A stretch of DNA of 64,000 nt, taken from the NCBI GenBank assembly GCA_037133475.1, contig JBAXOB010000003.1, forward strand, positions 118,660 to 182,659, read 5' to 3'. The DNA comes from CAIVAT01 sp037133475 (lineage in GTDB: Bacteria; Bacteroidota; Bacteroidia; Bacteroidales; FEN-979). The position numbers and the translations under genes were made by a program. Within the stretch, counting starts at the first letter, position 1. The number at the start of each line of letters is the position of its first letter. The notes under the pieces are model-generated. The model made no database searches. It was not told the origin of the DNA and saw nothing but the letters and a program-made list of their open reading frames with translations. Below are positions 36,528 to 46,400 of the stretch, piece after piece.

Positions 36528-37577
36528 ATGAAAAATATACACTTTACCTATATTTTATTGTTTATGTCGATGGGGCTGTTCGCACAGAACACCCTGACAT
36601 ATAAGAACAATGCACTGTTAACGGGCGATTCGACAGCAAGCCGTGAGATCCAGTTCGTTGATCCGGGCAATGCAGGTCCCAACCAGATATGGGATTTTTC
36701 CAAAATCGAATATACAGGGAAAAACCCGGTAAGTTCGATTCAGCCCGCCTCTGCCGTGAAAACTTCGGGGGGCCAGGATTTTAACCTGCTGCTGAAAGAC
36801 AGCGGTTATGATTATTTCATGAATTCATCCGCAACCAACCTTGAGGAAAAAGGTTATGTGAACAAGGAGAAAAAAATGACCCTGAGCTATTCAGAGCCGG
36901 TGGTAAAGATGAGATATCCCTTTTCCTTTGGCGACCAGTTCAGCGAACCCTTTACAGGAGTTGCCTTTTTCAACGAAAATTACAGGATCGACTTCAGCGG
37001 AACCAATACCGTGAGCGGCGATGCTTACGGCACCCTGATCCTGCCGGATATGGTCATCAAAAATACACTGCGTGTAAAATCAGTCAAAAAGGGGCTGCAG
37101 ATCAACATGTGCGGATCGACCGAGATCAACATCAGCAGGTATTCATGGTATGCCCCCGGTTTCAGGTACCCGGTCATGATCATCAGCATCGTTGAAAACC
37201 GCTATCGCGGCGGAGCTCCCGAAGTAACCAAAACCGCGTTTGTCAATACCCAGCAGCTACATGACGGCAGTGCCATTGCTTCAGTGAACCAGGGAAACCA
37301 GGTTGAAACCTCCGACGTTTCCGTCATTCTCTTCCCGAACCCCTTTAGGGAAAAACTCAGCTACAACTACTTTTTAAGGAAACAGCTGCCCGTTTCCATC
37401 GAATTGACCGATATGTCGGGCAAATACAACGTACGCCTGCTGAAAAACCAGATCCAGTCCGAAGGTCTTCATTCGGGCGAACTGGATGCCGTAACCCAAA
37501 ACCTGGCGCCGGGTGTTTACTATATCCGCTTTACCTTTGGGAAACAGGTTGTTGTCGAAAAGGTCGTGAAGATCTGA
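36528..37577 (+). CDS. T9SS type A sorted protein
   Basis: 349 residues with a signal peptide (MKNIHFTYILLFMSMGLFAQ). The mature part is beta-rich with no recognised domain (ASREIQFVDPGNAGPNQIWDF, MRYPFSFGDQFSEPF). This N-terminal pattern is common among exported Bacteroidota proteins that carry a T9SS tail. Residues 270-349 form the type A sorting domain (VILFPNPFREKLSYN, VYYIRFTFGKQVVVEKVVKI). It is monocistronic, with a well-formed promoter 18 bp upstream and a strong terminator downstream. Function unknown, surface location inferred. Confidence 0.85.
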   Translation: MKNIHFTYILLFMSMGLFAQNTLTYKNNALLTGDSTASREIQFVDPGNAGPNQIWDFSKIEYTGKNPVSSIQPASAVKTSGGQDFNLLLKDSGYDYFMNSSATNLEEKGYVNKEKKMTLSYSEPVVKMRYPFSFGDQFSEPFTGVAFFNENYRIDFSGTNTVSGDAYGTLILPDMVIKNTLRVKSVKKGLQINMCGSTEINISRYSWYAPGFRYPVMIISIVENRYRGGAPEVTKTAFVNTQQLHDGSAIASVNQGNQVETSDVSVILFPNPFREKLSYNYFLRKQLPVSIELTDMSGKYNVRLLKNQIQSEGLHSGELDAVTQNLAPGVYYIRFTFGKQVVVEKVVKI

Positions 37578-37597
37578 CCCGTTTTATAACGTTATTG

Positions 37598-37631
37598 GAA
37601 AGAGGCTTCCGGGGTTCCGGAGGCCTCTTTT
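37598..37631 (+). terminator. Rho-independent terminator
   Basis: GAGGCTTCCGG pairs with CCGGAGGCCTC (one bulge) around a GGTT loop, followed by TTTT. It lies about 20 bp after the stop of the T9SS gene. Confidence 0.85.
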
Positions 37632-37735
37632 GCATAGGGATGTGAAGATACCTGCAACATACGTTGCGCAGGAACTTTTCCGCCTCCGGTTGATAGGGTG
37701 GGTAATATTTTATATTTTTACCCTGTAAAAAAACC

Positions 37736-39793
37736 ATGCCTTTCATCATGACAAAAAGCAACAAACCGGCTCCTCCCTCAAGGATCCCGGAGAAAAATAA
37801 TTCAGGAGTGGTTCCCTCGTGGCTCACGAATCCAGCCCAGCTCCTCTCCTCCAGGTCGTTTCAGTATGCCCTCGTTATCGTGGTGGTTACCCTCCTGGCT
37901 TTTTTTCCGGCCCTGCGAAGCGGCTTTATGCAAACCTGGGACGACGAGAAATATGTCACGGCCAACCCGGTCGTCAGGGAGCTTACCCCCGCGCATTTGG
38001 GACAGATGTTCACCAGGCCGGTCAACGGCAGCTATGTTCCGCTGCCATTGCTCTCCTTTGCCATCGATTACAAGCTTTTTGGCGACAATCCCTTGCCGTT
38101 TCATGCCACCAACCTGATCCTGCATATATTGTGCGCCCTCCTGGTTTACAGGATACTCCGGATGCTGAAGATAGATGCACTCTACGCCCTTTTCGGCGCC
38201 CTGCTTTTCGGGATACATCCCATGCGCGTCGAATCGGTTGCCTGGATCTCCGAACGGAAAGATGTGCTGTACAGCCTGTTTTACCTGTCGGCCATCATTA
38301 CCTATATCCGTTATATAACTGGATCCCCGCGTGAACCAAGGTTCCTGCTATACAGCATCCTGCTGTTTGCAGCATCCCTGCTGTCGAAAATTGAAGCTGT
38401 GACCCTTCCGCTTTCGCTGCTGCTGGTTGACTTTCTGCTGCAGCGTCCCCTGCGGTTAAAGCTGCTCACCGAAAAGATACCCTATTTCATCCTGTCGCTG
38501 CTTTTCGGCGCACTGGGATTATACATCATCCACAGGATCGGGCTTCATTCCCCCGATTTTCTGAAAGGAGAGCAGTCACTCGGCTTTGCAAACAGGTTTT
38601 TTTACGGGTTGTTCGCCGTCACGGGCTATTTGTTCAAGTTCGTGATTCCCTGGCCACAGAGCGTCATTTATCCCTACCCCGCCATGACAGGGATCACCCT
38701 GGTCTGGATTCGCTTTGTGAATCCCGCCGTGATCGCCCTGCTAGCCATCCTGGTCTGGCGCAGCCTCCGCAAGAGCCGTGCCGTGGCCTTTGGTATGCTC
38801 TTCTTCCTGGTGAATGTCCTCTTCCTGCTGCAGATCTTTGCCCCCGGGGCCGAATTTTTTGCCGACCGCTATACCTATATTCCCTACCTGGGACTGATGT
38901 TTATCGTGGTATGGTTTGCCGGTAAGGTGGTCGAAAAAAACAGTTCGCTGAAAACGCTGGTCTTGGGCATTTTGACAGCATACCTGGCGGTTTGCATGGT
39001 CATGACCTACACACGCGCCCGGGTTTGGAACGACGGGGTTTCCCTCTGGAGCGATGTGATCAGCCAGTACCCCGGAATGAAAATGGAACCCTATGTTAAC
39101 CGCGGCATTGCCTATACCCTCAACCGGGATTGGGACCGGGCGCTGGAAGACTTTTCAATGGCCCTGTCGATCGGCCCACCCTCGGCCGGAGTTTATGCCG
39201 ACCGGGGAATGGTCTACGGATTTGTCAACCAGCCGGAAAAGGCGCTGGCCGATTTCTCCGGCGCCATCGGCCTCGATCCGAAAAACGTGAAGGCGCTGTT
39301 CAACAGGGGCGTCACCTACAGCAACATGGGGCAAAACAGGGAGGCCATCGCCGACTTCAGGAAGGTGATCGTAATGGAGCCCTCCTATGCAGCCGCATAC
39401 GCCGCGCTGGCGACCCTGCTGATGGAGGAGAAAAAGTATGATACCTGCCTGGTCCTGGCGGAACAGGGAATCAGGCTGGAACCCGACCGGCCCGAATTGT
39501 ACGCTGTTCTGGGAAACTGTGAATTTGAAACCGGCCAGACCGACAAGGCTGTTGAGAATTTCCGCCATTGCCTGAGGATCGACAATGCCAACCTGGATGC
39601 TTTCCTCGGACTTGCTGCCGCTTTCGTTGCCAGGGATGATATGGAGAATGCCCGCCGCAACCTGGGATTTGCCATTGAAGCCGCACAGCAGAAGAACATT
39701 AATCTCTCGGGCGTTGCCGACATCGAAAAAGCGGGAATCTCCCTGCCCGGCAAGAAAAAAGAGGCACTGATCAGGTTGCAGTCACATAAATAA
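37736..39793 (+). CDS. TMTC-like membrane protein with TPR repeats
   Basis: 685 residues. After a Lys/Pro-rich cytoplasmic start, about ten hydrophobic segments span residues 40-430. The first loop carries TWDDEKYVTANP (about 64), the acidic pair characteristic of GT-C glycosyltransferases of the PMT/TMTC type. RVESVAWISERKDVLYSLF (about 162) and FFADRYTYIPYLGL (about 378) are also typical of the bacterial TMTC-like family. Residues 445-670 contain five to six TPR units (AGVYADRGMVYGFVNQPEKA, VKALFNRGVTYSNMGQNREA, ELYAVLGNCEFETGQTDKAV). Such proteins are proposed O-mannosyl- or other glycosyltransferases, but activity is not shown for most. The ATG at 37748 is an alternative start. The next gene begins 7 bp downstream, so the two are co-transcribed. 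Confidence 0.85.
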   Translation: MPFIMTKSNKPAPPSRIPEKNNSGVVPSWLTNPAQLLSSRSFQYALVIVVVTLLAFFPALRSGFMQTWDDEKYVTANPVVRELTPAHLGQMFTRPVNGSYVPLPLLSFAIDYKLFGDNPLPFHATNLILHILCALLVYRILRMLKIDALYALFGALLFGIHPMRVESVAWISERKDVLYSLFYLSAIITYIRYITGSPREPRFLLYSILLFAASLLSKIEAVTLPLSLLLVDFLLQRPLRLKLLTEKIPYFILSLLFGALGLYIIHRIGLHSPDFLKGEQSLGFANRFFYGLFAVTGYLFKFVIPWPQSVIYPYPAMTGITLVWIRFVNPAVIALLAILVWRSLRKSRAVAFGMLFFLVNVLFLLQIFAPGAEFFADRYTYIPYLGLMFIVVWFAGKVVEKNSSLKTLVLGILTAYLAVCMVMTYTRARVWNDGVSLWSDVISQYPGMKMEPYVNRGIAYTLNRDWDRALEDFSMALSIGPPSAGVYADRGMVYGFVNQPEKALADFSGAIGLDPKNVKALFNRGVTYSNMGQNREAIADFRKVIVMEPSYAAAYAALATLLMEEKKYDTCLVLAEQGIRLEPDRPELYAVLGNCEFETGQTDKAVENFRHCLRIDNANLDAFLGLAAAFVARDDMENARRNLGFAIEAAQQKNINLSGVADIEKAGISLPGKKKEALIRLQSHK

Positions 39794-39800
39794 TAAATCC

Positions 39801-40277
39801 ATGGAAAAACTGACTTTTTTGGGAATTGGCCCTAAAATCGGCAGGATCGCACTGCCATACCTGGCCATAACCCTTGTTTTGAACCATTTTTTTCACGGCA
39901 CCTTCTCCTTTGGCGCCTCCCTCAGGGAACCCCTGCTGATCGCGGGACTCATCCTGCTCGCCATTGCCCTGGTCTTTTACATCGCATCGGTCAGGCTGAT
40001 GTTTCCCGGGATCCGCAACAATAAACTCGTTACAAGCGGCCCCTACAGGCTATGCCGCAACCCGCTCTATGCCGCGCTGCTCCTGTTCCTGGTGCCGGGG
40101 CTGGCAATGATCCTGAACTCGTGGCTGATCCTCACCACCACCCTGGTCGGATACCTGGCCTTCAGGAGATATATCCATGAAGAGGAGGAGATGCTCCGGC
40201 GGATTTTCGGGGAGGAATACCGGGAATATCATGACAAAACCCCCGCCCTGTTCCCCGGCATTGTTCAAAACAGATAG
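39801..40277 (+). CDS. Isoprenylcysteine carboxyl methyltransferase-like membrane protein
   Basis: 158 residues with four hydrophobic segments. The signature of the ICMT/PEMT family is visible: LVTSGPYRLCRNPLYAALLL (about 75-94) and the C-terminal EEEEMLRRIFGEEYREYHDK (about 126-145). These are integral-membrane S-adenosylmethionine-dependent methyltransferases, and the bacterial targets are usually unknown. It lies 7 bp after the TMTC-like gene. Confidence 0.85.
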   Translation: MEKLTFLGIGPKIGRIALPYLAITLVLNHFFHGTFSFGASLREPLLIAGLILLAIALVFYIASVRLMFPGIRNNKLVTSGPYRLCRNPLYAALLLFLVPGLAMILNSWLILTTTLVGYLAFRRYIHEEEEMLRRIFGEEYREYHDKTPALFPGIVQNR

Positions 40278-40368
40278 GAGGGGTCTCCCTTTTGCCGCAT
40301 GGTATCATGGATGCTGCCCCATGCGTGTGCCGATACCTTTGATGTTGCAGGCCATTGCCCTGACTTGT

Positions 40369-41208
40369 TTATTTCGGGCACGTGGTTTTAACCAGGGTTG
40401 GTTTCTGAGAAAAACGGGCGGCAATCCACCCCTCTTTGTTTGAACCCGATAACCTGATCTTCGTGAAGCTGGGTTTGCTTTCAATCAGCTGAACAAGATC
40501 CCCGTCCATCACAAAAGCGACGATGGTTTTATCATCCAGTGCTTTTTTCAGGATACAGGAGGGTTTTGTCATATCCTCATATTCAACCTTTGTGGTAATA
40601 CCATTGGTCGATATCGTTGACCGGCATTGATTGCAGGAGTTGATTTCAGATTGGGTTAAAGGTCTTGACCGGACAGTCAGGAAGGTAATACCCGAAAAAC
40701 TTGTCTTGTAGCAATTACTGGTGAATTGATTCAGTTCATCACTGTCACCGCGGTATTTTGCAACCTTAACCGGTTCGGTTTTCTTTTTGTTGGTTGAATC
40801 CAAAGCAAGGGCCGGTGTATGTGAAACAGGTTCCTTAACATAGGACAGCTCTTTCCATAAATCCAGCGCCTCTTTAGCCTTTTTCTTCTGGTTTTCAAGA
40901 TTATCGGTGTTCTTCTTTATTTCACCCTGTTTTTTATCATAGGTTTTCCACTTGACTTTTCCTGCGTTGTAATCCTTCTGAAGTTGTTCATTTTGCGCCT
41001 GATAAAGGCTGATGCGATCCTCAATCTGCTTGATGATGACGGAATGATAGGATACAAAGTCGTTAATGTCGGTCTTCTCATATTTTTGATTGCTGACAGG
41101 CATGTTGATAATGAAATTATTATCACCAATTATCGCCCCGTCCATCTTATTGTCCCTGATCACCCTGCATCCTGCCAGGCCGGCAAGGATCACAACCATG
41201 AAAATCAA
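40369..41208 (-). CDS. Lipoprotein with coiled coil and SH3-like C-terminus
   Basis: 279 residues from a TTG at 41208, 1 nt after the upstream stop. An ATG at 41199 is possible but leaves a very short signal. The lipobox is LAGC (Cys14 from the TTG). Residues 60-120 are a charged coiled coil (IEDRISLYQAQNEQLQKDY, EIKKNTDNLENQKKKA). The last 50 residues (KTIVAFVMDGDLVQLIES, TKIRLSGSNKEGWIAARF) look like a bacterial SH3 domain, which in exported proteins often binds cell wall. A CNQC pair lies near residue 195. The tight spacing with the membrane-protein gene upstream suggests the two products act together. Family not recognised. Confidence 0.7.
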   Translation of the reverse strand: MIFMVVILAGLAGCRVIRDNKMDGAIIGDNNFIINMPVSNQKYEKTDINDFVSYHSVIIKQIEDRISLYQAQNEQLQKDYNAGKVKWKTYDKKQGEIKKNTDNLENQKKKAKEALDLWKELSYVKEPVSHTPALALDSTNKKKTEPVKVAKYRGDSDELNQFTSNCYKTSFSGITFLTVRSRPLTQSEINSCNQCRSTISTNGITTKVEYEDMTKPSCILKKALDDKTIVAFVMDGDLVQLIESKPSFTKIRLSGSNKEGWIAARFSQKPTLVKTTCPK

Positions 41209-41209
41209 T

Positions 41210-41788
41210 TTATCTGTTTTTTTTATCTTGAAATGTTTTAATGGTTTTATCGAGTTTTAAAAAGTCTTTTTCTTCTCCGGTGGCTGTCTTCTCGAGGAAT
41301 TCCCTGTAAACTTTGCAAAATGCAACGATTTTCTGATCATAACCGGCCAGGTTGGGATCTGCCTCCCCGACCATGCTCAAATCATGCTGGTACCGTTCAA
41401 TCATGCTGAAACACTTTTGGTTCAGGCAGATCTTCAGTTCTGAATTGAGATTATCGGTGTTCTCTTTTTTATAACAGGCATAGCCCTTTAACTCATTCTC
41501 GGTGTTTACAAACCTGTTGATATGGGCCTTTACGGAACTTATCTCGGCGTAACCGGTCGCAGCCGCGCAGATCGCCTGGATCGAGGCGATCTCTTCTTTC
41601 AGCAGGGCTTCTGCGCAGAGGCATCTCTGTCTCTTTTCGGCTGCCCGTTGTGACACAGCCGACTGAATAGCATTAATGATGGGAATAATGGCTCCTGCTG
41701 CCGTTACTAAAATGATAATCAATGTAATGGCAATGTTGTGAGCGAAAAATGATTGAATCCTTTTTGCCCAATTAGTCTCGTCTGTCAT
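41210..41788 (-). CDS. Membrane protein of unknown function
   Basis: 192 residues from the ATG at 41788 (MTDETNWAKRIQSFF). The frame is open further upstream, but this start opens just before the only transmembrane helix (NIAITLIIILVTAAGAII, about 19-36). The rest is a mostly helical soluble part with several cysteines (RCLCAEALL, IQAICAAATG, YACYKK, LKICLNQKCF). That pattern suggests disulfides in a periplasmic domain. The next gene (SH3-like lipoprotein) starts 1 nt after the stop. I do not recognise the family. Confidence 0.7.
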   Translation of the reverse strand: MTDETNWAKRIQSFFAHNIAITLIIILVTAAGAIIPIINAIQSAVSQRAAEKRQRCLCAEALLKEEIASIQAICAAATGYAEISSVKAHINRFVNTENELKGYACYKKENTDNLNSELKICLNQKCFSMIERYQHDLSMVGEADPNLAGYDQKIVAFCKVYREFLEKTATGEEKDFLKLDKTIKTFQDKKNR

Positions 41789-42207
41789 ACGCAACTCTTT
41801 AAAACAGCTTTGGATGCACGGGATCAACAGCCTAAAGACGAAGGAACTGGATTTGCATGATCCAAATTCCGGATGAAAATACAAAAAAAATTAATTTGCA
41901 AAATTTTTGCCGGAAAGGTTTTGCACCTGGATCACCCTTTTTCCATTGCTGCCCACTCAGCAGGTTTACCGGTATAAGAATATGTTATTATGCTTGGTGG
42001 CTTATCTGGGTAGATCCGGGTTGTTGCCGGGCAGGCCGGACAAACCCACCCAAACATTGATGAACGCTTTTTGAATGAAATCATTAAATATTTACTTCCT
42101 TTGCGAAATCAACGGGATTCGGTTTGAATCCGGTACGGAATTTGTTGTAAATAATCTGTGAAAACAGCTTGTTTTTTTATATGGAAAACCCTTAAAAACC
42201 CTTTCCA
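41789..42207. promoter_or_regulatory. Divergent intergenic region before the serpin gene
   Basis: 419 bp without a supported gene. Toward the serpin gene, TTCCTTTG (42096-42103) with TTG 22 bp upstream (42071-42073) is a near match to a Bacteroidota promoter. Just after it, GGATTC (42115-42120) can pair with GAATCC (42126-42131) in the leader. Toward the membrane-protein gene no consensus is seen. Nothing else recognised. Confidence 0.3.
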
Positions 42208-43455
42208 ATGAAACCATATCTACTGTGCCTGGCGGTCATGCTTTTATGGGTCATGGCCTGTAAAAGGAGCGAACCCGCGAAACCCGTGAAACCTGCGGAA
42301 ATGAAGCAGGTTCCGTTGACATCTTCACAGAAGTCGGTGATCGGTGAAAGCAACGCCTTTGGATTCGCCTTCTACAAAGCAATGCAGCCATTCGCCCCGG
42401 CCGGGCAAAACCTGATGGTATCGCCGCTGAGCATCTCAATGGCCCTTGGAATGACCCGCAACGGTGCGGCCGGAAGCACCCTCGACAGCATGACCGGCAC
42501 CCTCGGATATACAGGTATGGCCGACACGGCGATCAACGGCTCATACCGTTACCTGCTCAATACCTTCACAGGACTCGATCCCCTGGTTACGGTGATGATC
42601 GCCAACTCGATCTGGTACCGCAACACCTTCCCGGTGCTGCCTTCATTTGTTGAGGTGAACCGCGACTATTTTTCGGCTTCCGTCACACCCCTCGATTTTA
42701 CCGATCCTTCCTCCGTAACGACCATCAACTCCTGGGTTTCCGACAGGACCAGCCATCTTATCCCGCAGATCATCCAAAGTATTCCTCCCGAAATGGTGAT
42801 GTACCTCATCAATGCAGTTTATTTCAAAGGGTCGTGGCGATCGGAGTTTGATAAAAGCAGCACCCTTCCGAAACCCTTTACCCTGGCCGACGGCTCAATC
42901 ATCCAGGCACCTGCCATGAAGCAGCAGAATCATTTCAATTATTTCCAGGGCGGGGGATTCCAGGCAGTTGAGCTGCCTTACAACCAGGGGAATTTCAACA
43001 TGATCGTCCTGCTTCCTGCCGTGGGATCTTCACCCGCCGCACTGGCTGCCCAGCTGACAAAAGAAAAATGGGAAGAGTGGATCCGGAATTTCTCCTCTTC
43101 GGATGTGATCCTGCAGCTCCCGAAGTTCAGCTATGAATATGACGAGGCCTCCATGGTACCCATCCTCACCGCGATGGGCATGGAAATTGCCTTCGACCCC
43201 CTGCATGCCGATTTCACCCGCATCAATGCCGGCGGCGGACTTTACATCTCCGAGGTAAAACACAAGACCGCCATTAAAACCGATGAAGAGGGTACCGTGG
43301 CGGCTGCCGTCACCTCCATCGGGGTCGGTGCGACCTCCGCAGGACCGGGCAGTACGGTTTACTTCACCGTCGACCGCCCTTTTCTCTATTTCATCAGCGA
43401 AAAATCCACGGGAACCATCCTCTTTATCGGGACGGTGATGGATCCTTTACATTGA
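42208..43455 (+). CDS. Serpin family protease inhibitor, lipoprotein
   Basis: 415 residues. The signal peptide MKPYLLCLAVMLLWVMAC ends in a Cys (Cys18) that fits a lipobox, so the protein is probably membrane-anchored in the periplasm or on the surface. The serpin fold is shown by NLMVSPLSISMALGMTRNGA (about 70), IANSIWYRN (about 131), YLINAVYFKGSWRSEFD (about 199), VELPYNQGNFNMIVLLP and the C-terminal FTVDRPFLYFISEKSTGTIL and FIGTVMDP. The reactive-loop hinge KTDEEGTVAAAVTS (about 356-369) has the Glu-Gly-Thr and small residues required for inhibitory serpins. Counting from it puts P1-P1' near Thr-Ser in GATSAG, which is my inference. Likely role is protection from host, competitor or self proteases. 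Confidence 0.92.
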   Translation: MKPYLLCLAVMLLWVMACKRSEPAKPVKPAEMKQVPLTSSQKSVIGESNAFGFAFYKAMQPFAPAGQNLMVSPLSISMALGMTRNGAAGSTLDSMTGTLGYTGMADTAINGSYRYLLNTFTGLDPLVTVMIANSIWYRNTFPVLPSFVEVNRDYFSASVTPLDFTDPSSVTTINSWVSDRTSHLIPQIIQSIPPEMVMYLINAVYFKGSWRSEFDKSSTLPKPFTLADGSIIQAPAMKQQNHFNYFQGGGFQAVELPYNQGNFNMIVLLPAVGSSPAALAAQLTKEKWEEWIRNFSSSDVILQLPKFSYEYDEASMVPILTAMGMEIAFDPLHADFTRINAGGGLYISEVKHKTAIKTDEEGTVAAAVTSIGVGATSAGPGSTVYFTVDRPFLYFISEKSTGTILFIGTVMDPLH

Positions 43456-43483
43456 TGGAACAGGGTAACCCTGGGTATAGAGT

Positions 43484-46400
43484 TCACCGGATATACACCC
43501 ACCCTGTCCGGGTGCCGCCCCCGGGACTGGAAAAAATGTAGAAATAGGTGCCGCCGGGCAATGGTTCGTTGTTTTTGCCCGTACCTTTCCATACCACGCT
43601 CGTATTGTTGTACCCCCTGAACGTATTGACCTCATCTCCCCAGCGGTTGAAGATGGTGACGGTATTGCCGGGAAACCGGTCTATACAATCGATGATCCAG
43701 GTATCGTTCAGTCCGTCGCCGTTGGGGGTGATGACATTATAAAACCTTAGGCAGTCATTAACAGGCTCAAGCGAAACTACCTTTACCGCAACTGTATCGG
43801 TGTTCCTGCAGCCTGTCAACCTGTCGGTGACCCAAAGCACGAATGTGGTGTCTGCCATCATGGTAACGGTTTCCGGATCTTTCACCCGGAATTCCGTAAG
43901 AAGTCCGGCGGGCCTCCATTCATAGCTGTATTGGCCCGATCCGCCCGATGCGGTTGCGGTCAACATGGTGGAGGTTCCCTTTTTGATCATCTGGTCCGGA
44001 CCTGCATTCACAGCAGGGAGCTCCCCGATGGTAAGTTGCATACTGGCTGAAACTTCCGGGCAGGGAGGTTGCGGATCAACCGTCATGGTCAGCGTAACCG
44101 ACGGGGGGTCGCTGCTGCAGGGCGTATAAACAGGTGTGAGGGTATTGGCGCCGGTGAGGGTTCCATTGCCGTTGTGGGTCCAGGTGACCCTGTTGGAAGA
44201 GGATGCTGATGCGCCTGAAACGGTAAATGGTGTGTCCCTGCAGGTGACCTCACCGGGACCGGCGTTAACGATGGCAGGGGCGGCAATTGTAAGCAAAACC
44301 GCCGAAGAGTCATCCCTGCACGGGCCCGTTGCAGGTGCATGCAGGGTAAGCAGGGCCTGGCCGTTCAGCAGGTCGTCCTGTCCGGGTTTGTAGGTGGGGT
44401 GTAGCACGGTCGCATCATCAAAACTGCCATTACCGTTGGTGGTCCATTTAAGCGACAGGTAGTTGGATGCGGTTGATCCTGCCAGGGTAACCGGTGAGTC
44501 GCCGCAACTGCCGGGTTGCGGGCCGGCATTAACCGATGGCGACCTGTTAATTTGCAGCAGCACGGCGGAGGAGTCGCCCGGACAAGGGGCTGCAGCGGTT
44601 ACGGTAAGGGTAAGCGTGGCGCTTCCCTGGAGGATATCATCGGCGCCCGGCGTATAAACAGGATGCAGCGAGAAGGGATCATCGAAGGTGCCGTTTCCGG
44701 TGCTATTCCATACCAGCGTTTCAACATGGGTTGCCACCGCCTCCGCAAGGGCAACAGGAGTGTTTTCGCATGTGGTCAGGTTGCTGCCGGCGTAAACAGC
44801 CGCCCGGCGGATACTGCGCAGTGCCAGCCGGGAGGTGTCGTTTTCGCAGGGGGCCTTCCCTGTGGCGATCAGGGTAAGGGTAACAGCGCCCGTGTCGGAC
44901 TGATCCGGGAAATAGGAGGGGCTCAGGGTGGTACTACCCGTCAACGCTCCATGGCCATCGGAAATCCAATAAATTATATTGTAATTTGAGGCAGTCGCCT
45001 GGGTTACGGTGAACGGCATTCCCTGGCAGGCGGTAAGATCAGGTCCGGCGTTGGCAACAGGTGAAGCAAAAACCTTTACCGGGAAGGCGGGGGAGGGTGG
45101 ACCCTGTCCGCAACCGTTGCTCCCGTTGACCAAAATATCGCCCGATAAGGCACCGGTTCCGAAGCTGACAAGGATGTCGCTGGTCCCGTTTCCCGAAATA
45201 ATTGAGGTTCCGGGAGGCACAGTCCAGTCATAACCGGTTGCATACTGTACCGGCGATATGGTGAAGTGCGTGCCTGTTGAGCCCGCACAGAACAGCGAAT
45301 CGCCCTGAATGTTGCCGGGTGTGCCGGGGAAGGGAAATACCATCACCGGGAAGGTAGTGGTCGAAAGGCCGGAACATCCGTAGGGATTGGAATAGCTGAC
45401 GCTGACCCACCGGTTGCCGGGAGCAGCCCAGGTAACCTGTACACGGTAGGTTCCCTGCCCGGAATTGATCATTCCCCCTGCCGAAATGGCCCAGGTATAA
45501 TTGTTCATACCTGCTTCGGTGGTGTAGAAATTGAATCCGGCACCCACACAGGCATTATTGTTCCCCTTGATGAAGGGTTGGCCGGGCAGGGAGGCGGTAA
45601 CCCTGATGGTGTCAGCCTTCGTATGGTCGCAAGTATCGGTAACCGCCACCGTGTAGAGGTTTAACCCGGGAGCGGGTGTAGCTGTGAATGAGGCGGTGGT
45701 GGCGCCCGTGTTCCAAAGGTAGTGGTAGACTGGCTCTCCTCCCTGCGGTGCAACCTGGAGGGTAACCTGGTTGCCGGCACAGATGATGGTATCGTTGCTG
45801 GCCAACAGGGTCATCGGGAGATAATCGGCAATGAATACGGTGTCGGATTGTTGCTGTACCGTGCTGCAGCCCTGCGTCTGGATCCCGATAATGACGGTTT
45901 CGGTGCCCTCGGTGAGGCTGTCGCTGAGGGCATGGATCACCAGGTTGGCAGAGGTCTGGCCGGCCGGGATGATCACCGAGGAGGGAAGGCAGGAATAGTC
46001 AACGCAGTTCGTGGCTGTGCCTCCGATCGAAAGCAAAATGGTATCGGCCTTGCCGATCGGGGCATCCAGCATAAAATGGATCGTGGCATCGGCACATCCC
46101 TCGATGGCATGATTCCCGATCTGGTAGGTGACAGTTGGCGTTACGTTCGAACTGGCAAAGCTGCCCTTTTTAAGGAAAACGCCGGCATCGAGGATATGAT
46201 CCAGCGCATCGGCAATGGCGAGTTTTATGTGATAGGTCGAGCAGGGAACCACGGCATGGCGCGCGGTAAAAACATAGCTCAGCGCATCATACTGGAACCA
46301 CTGGCCACCCGCGTTATTCCACGCTGACGAGGAATTCGCGCAGATGTTGTTGATCGTTACCGGGTTGGCGGTGCCCGGCATCAGGGCAATATCGATGCTG

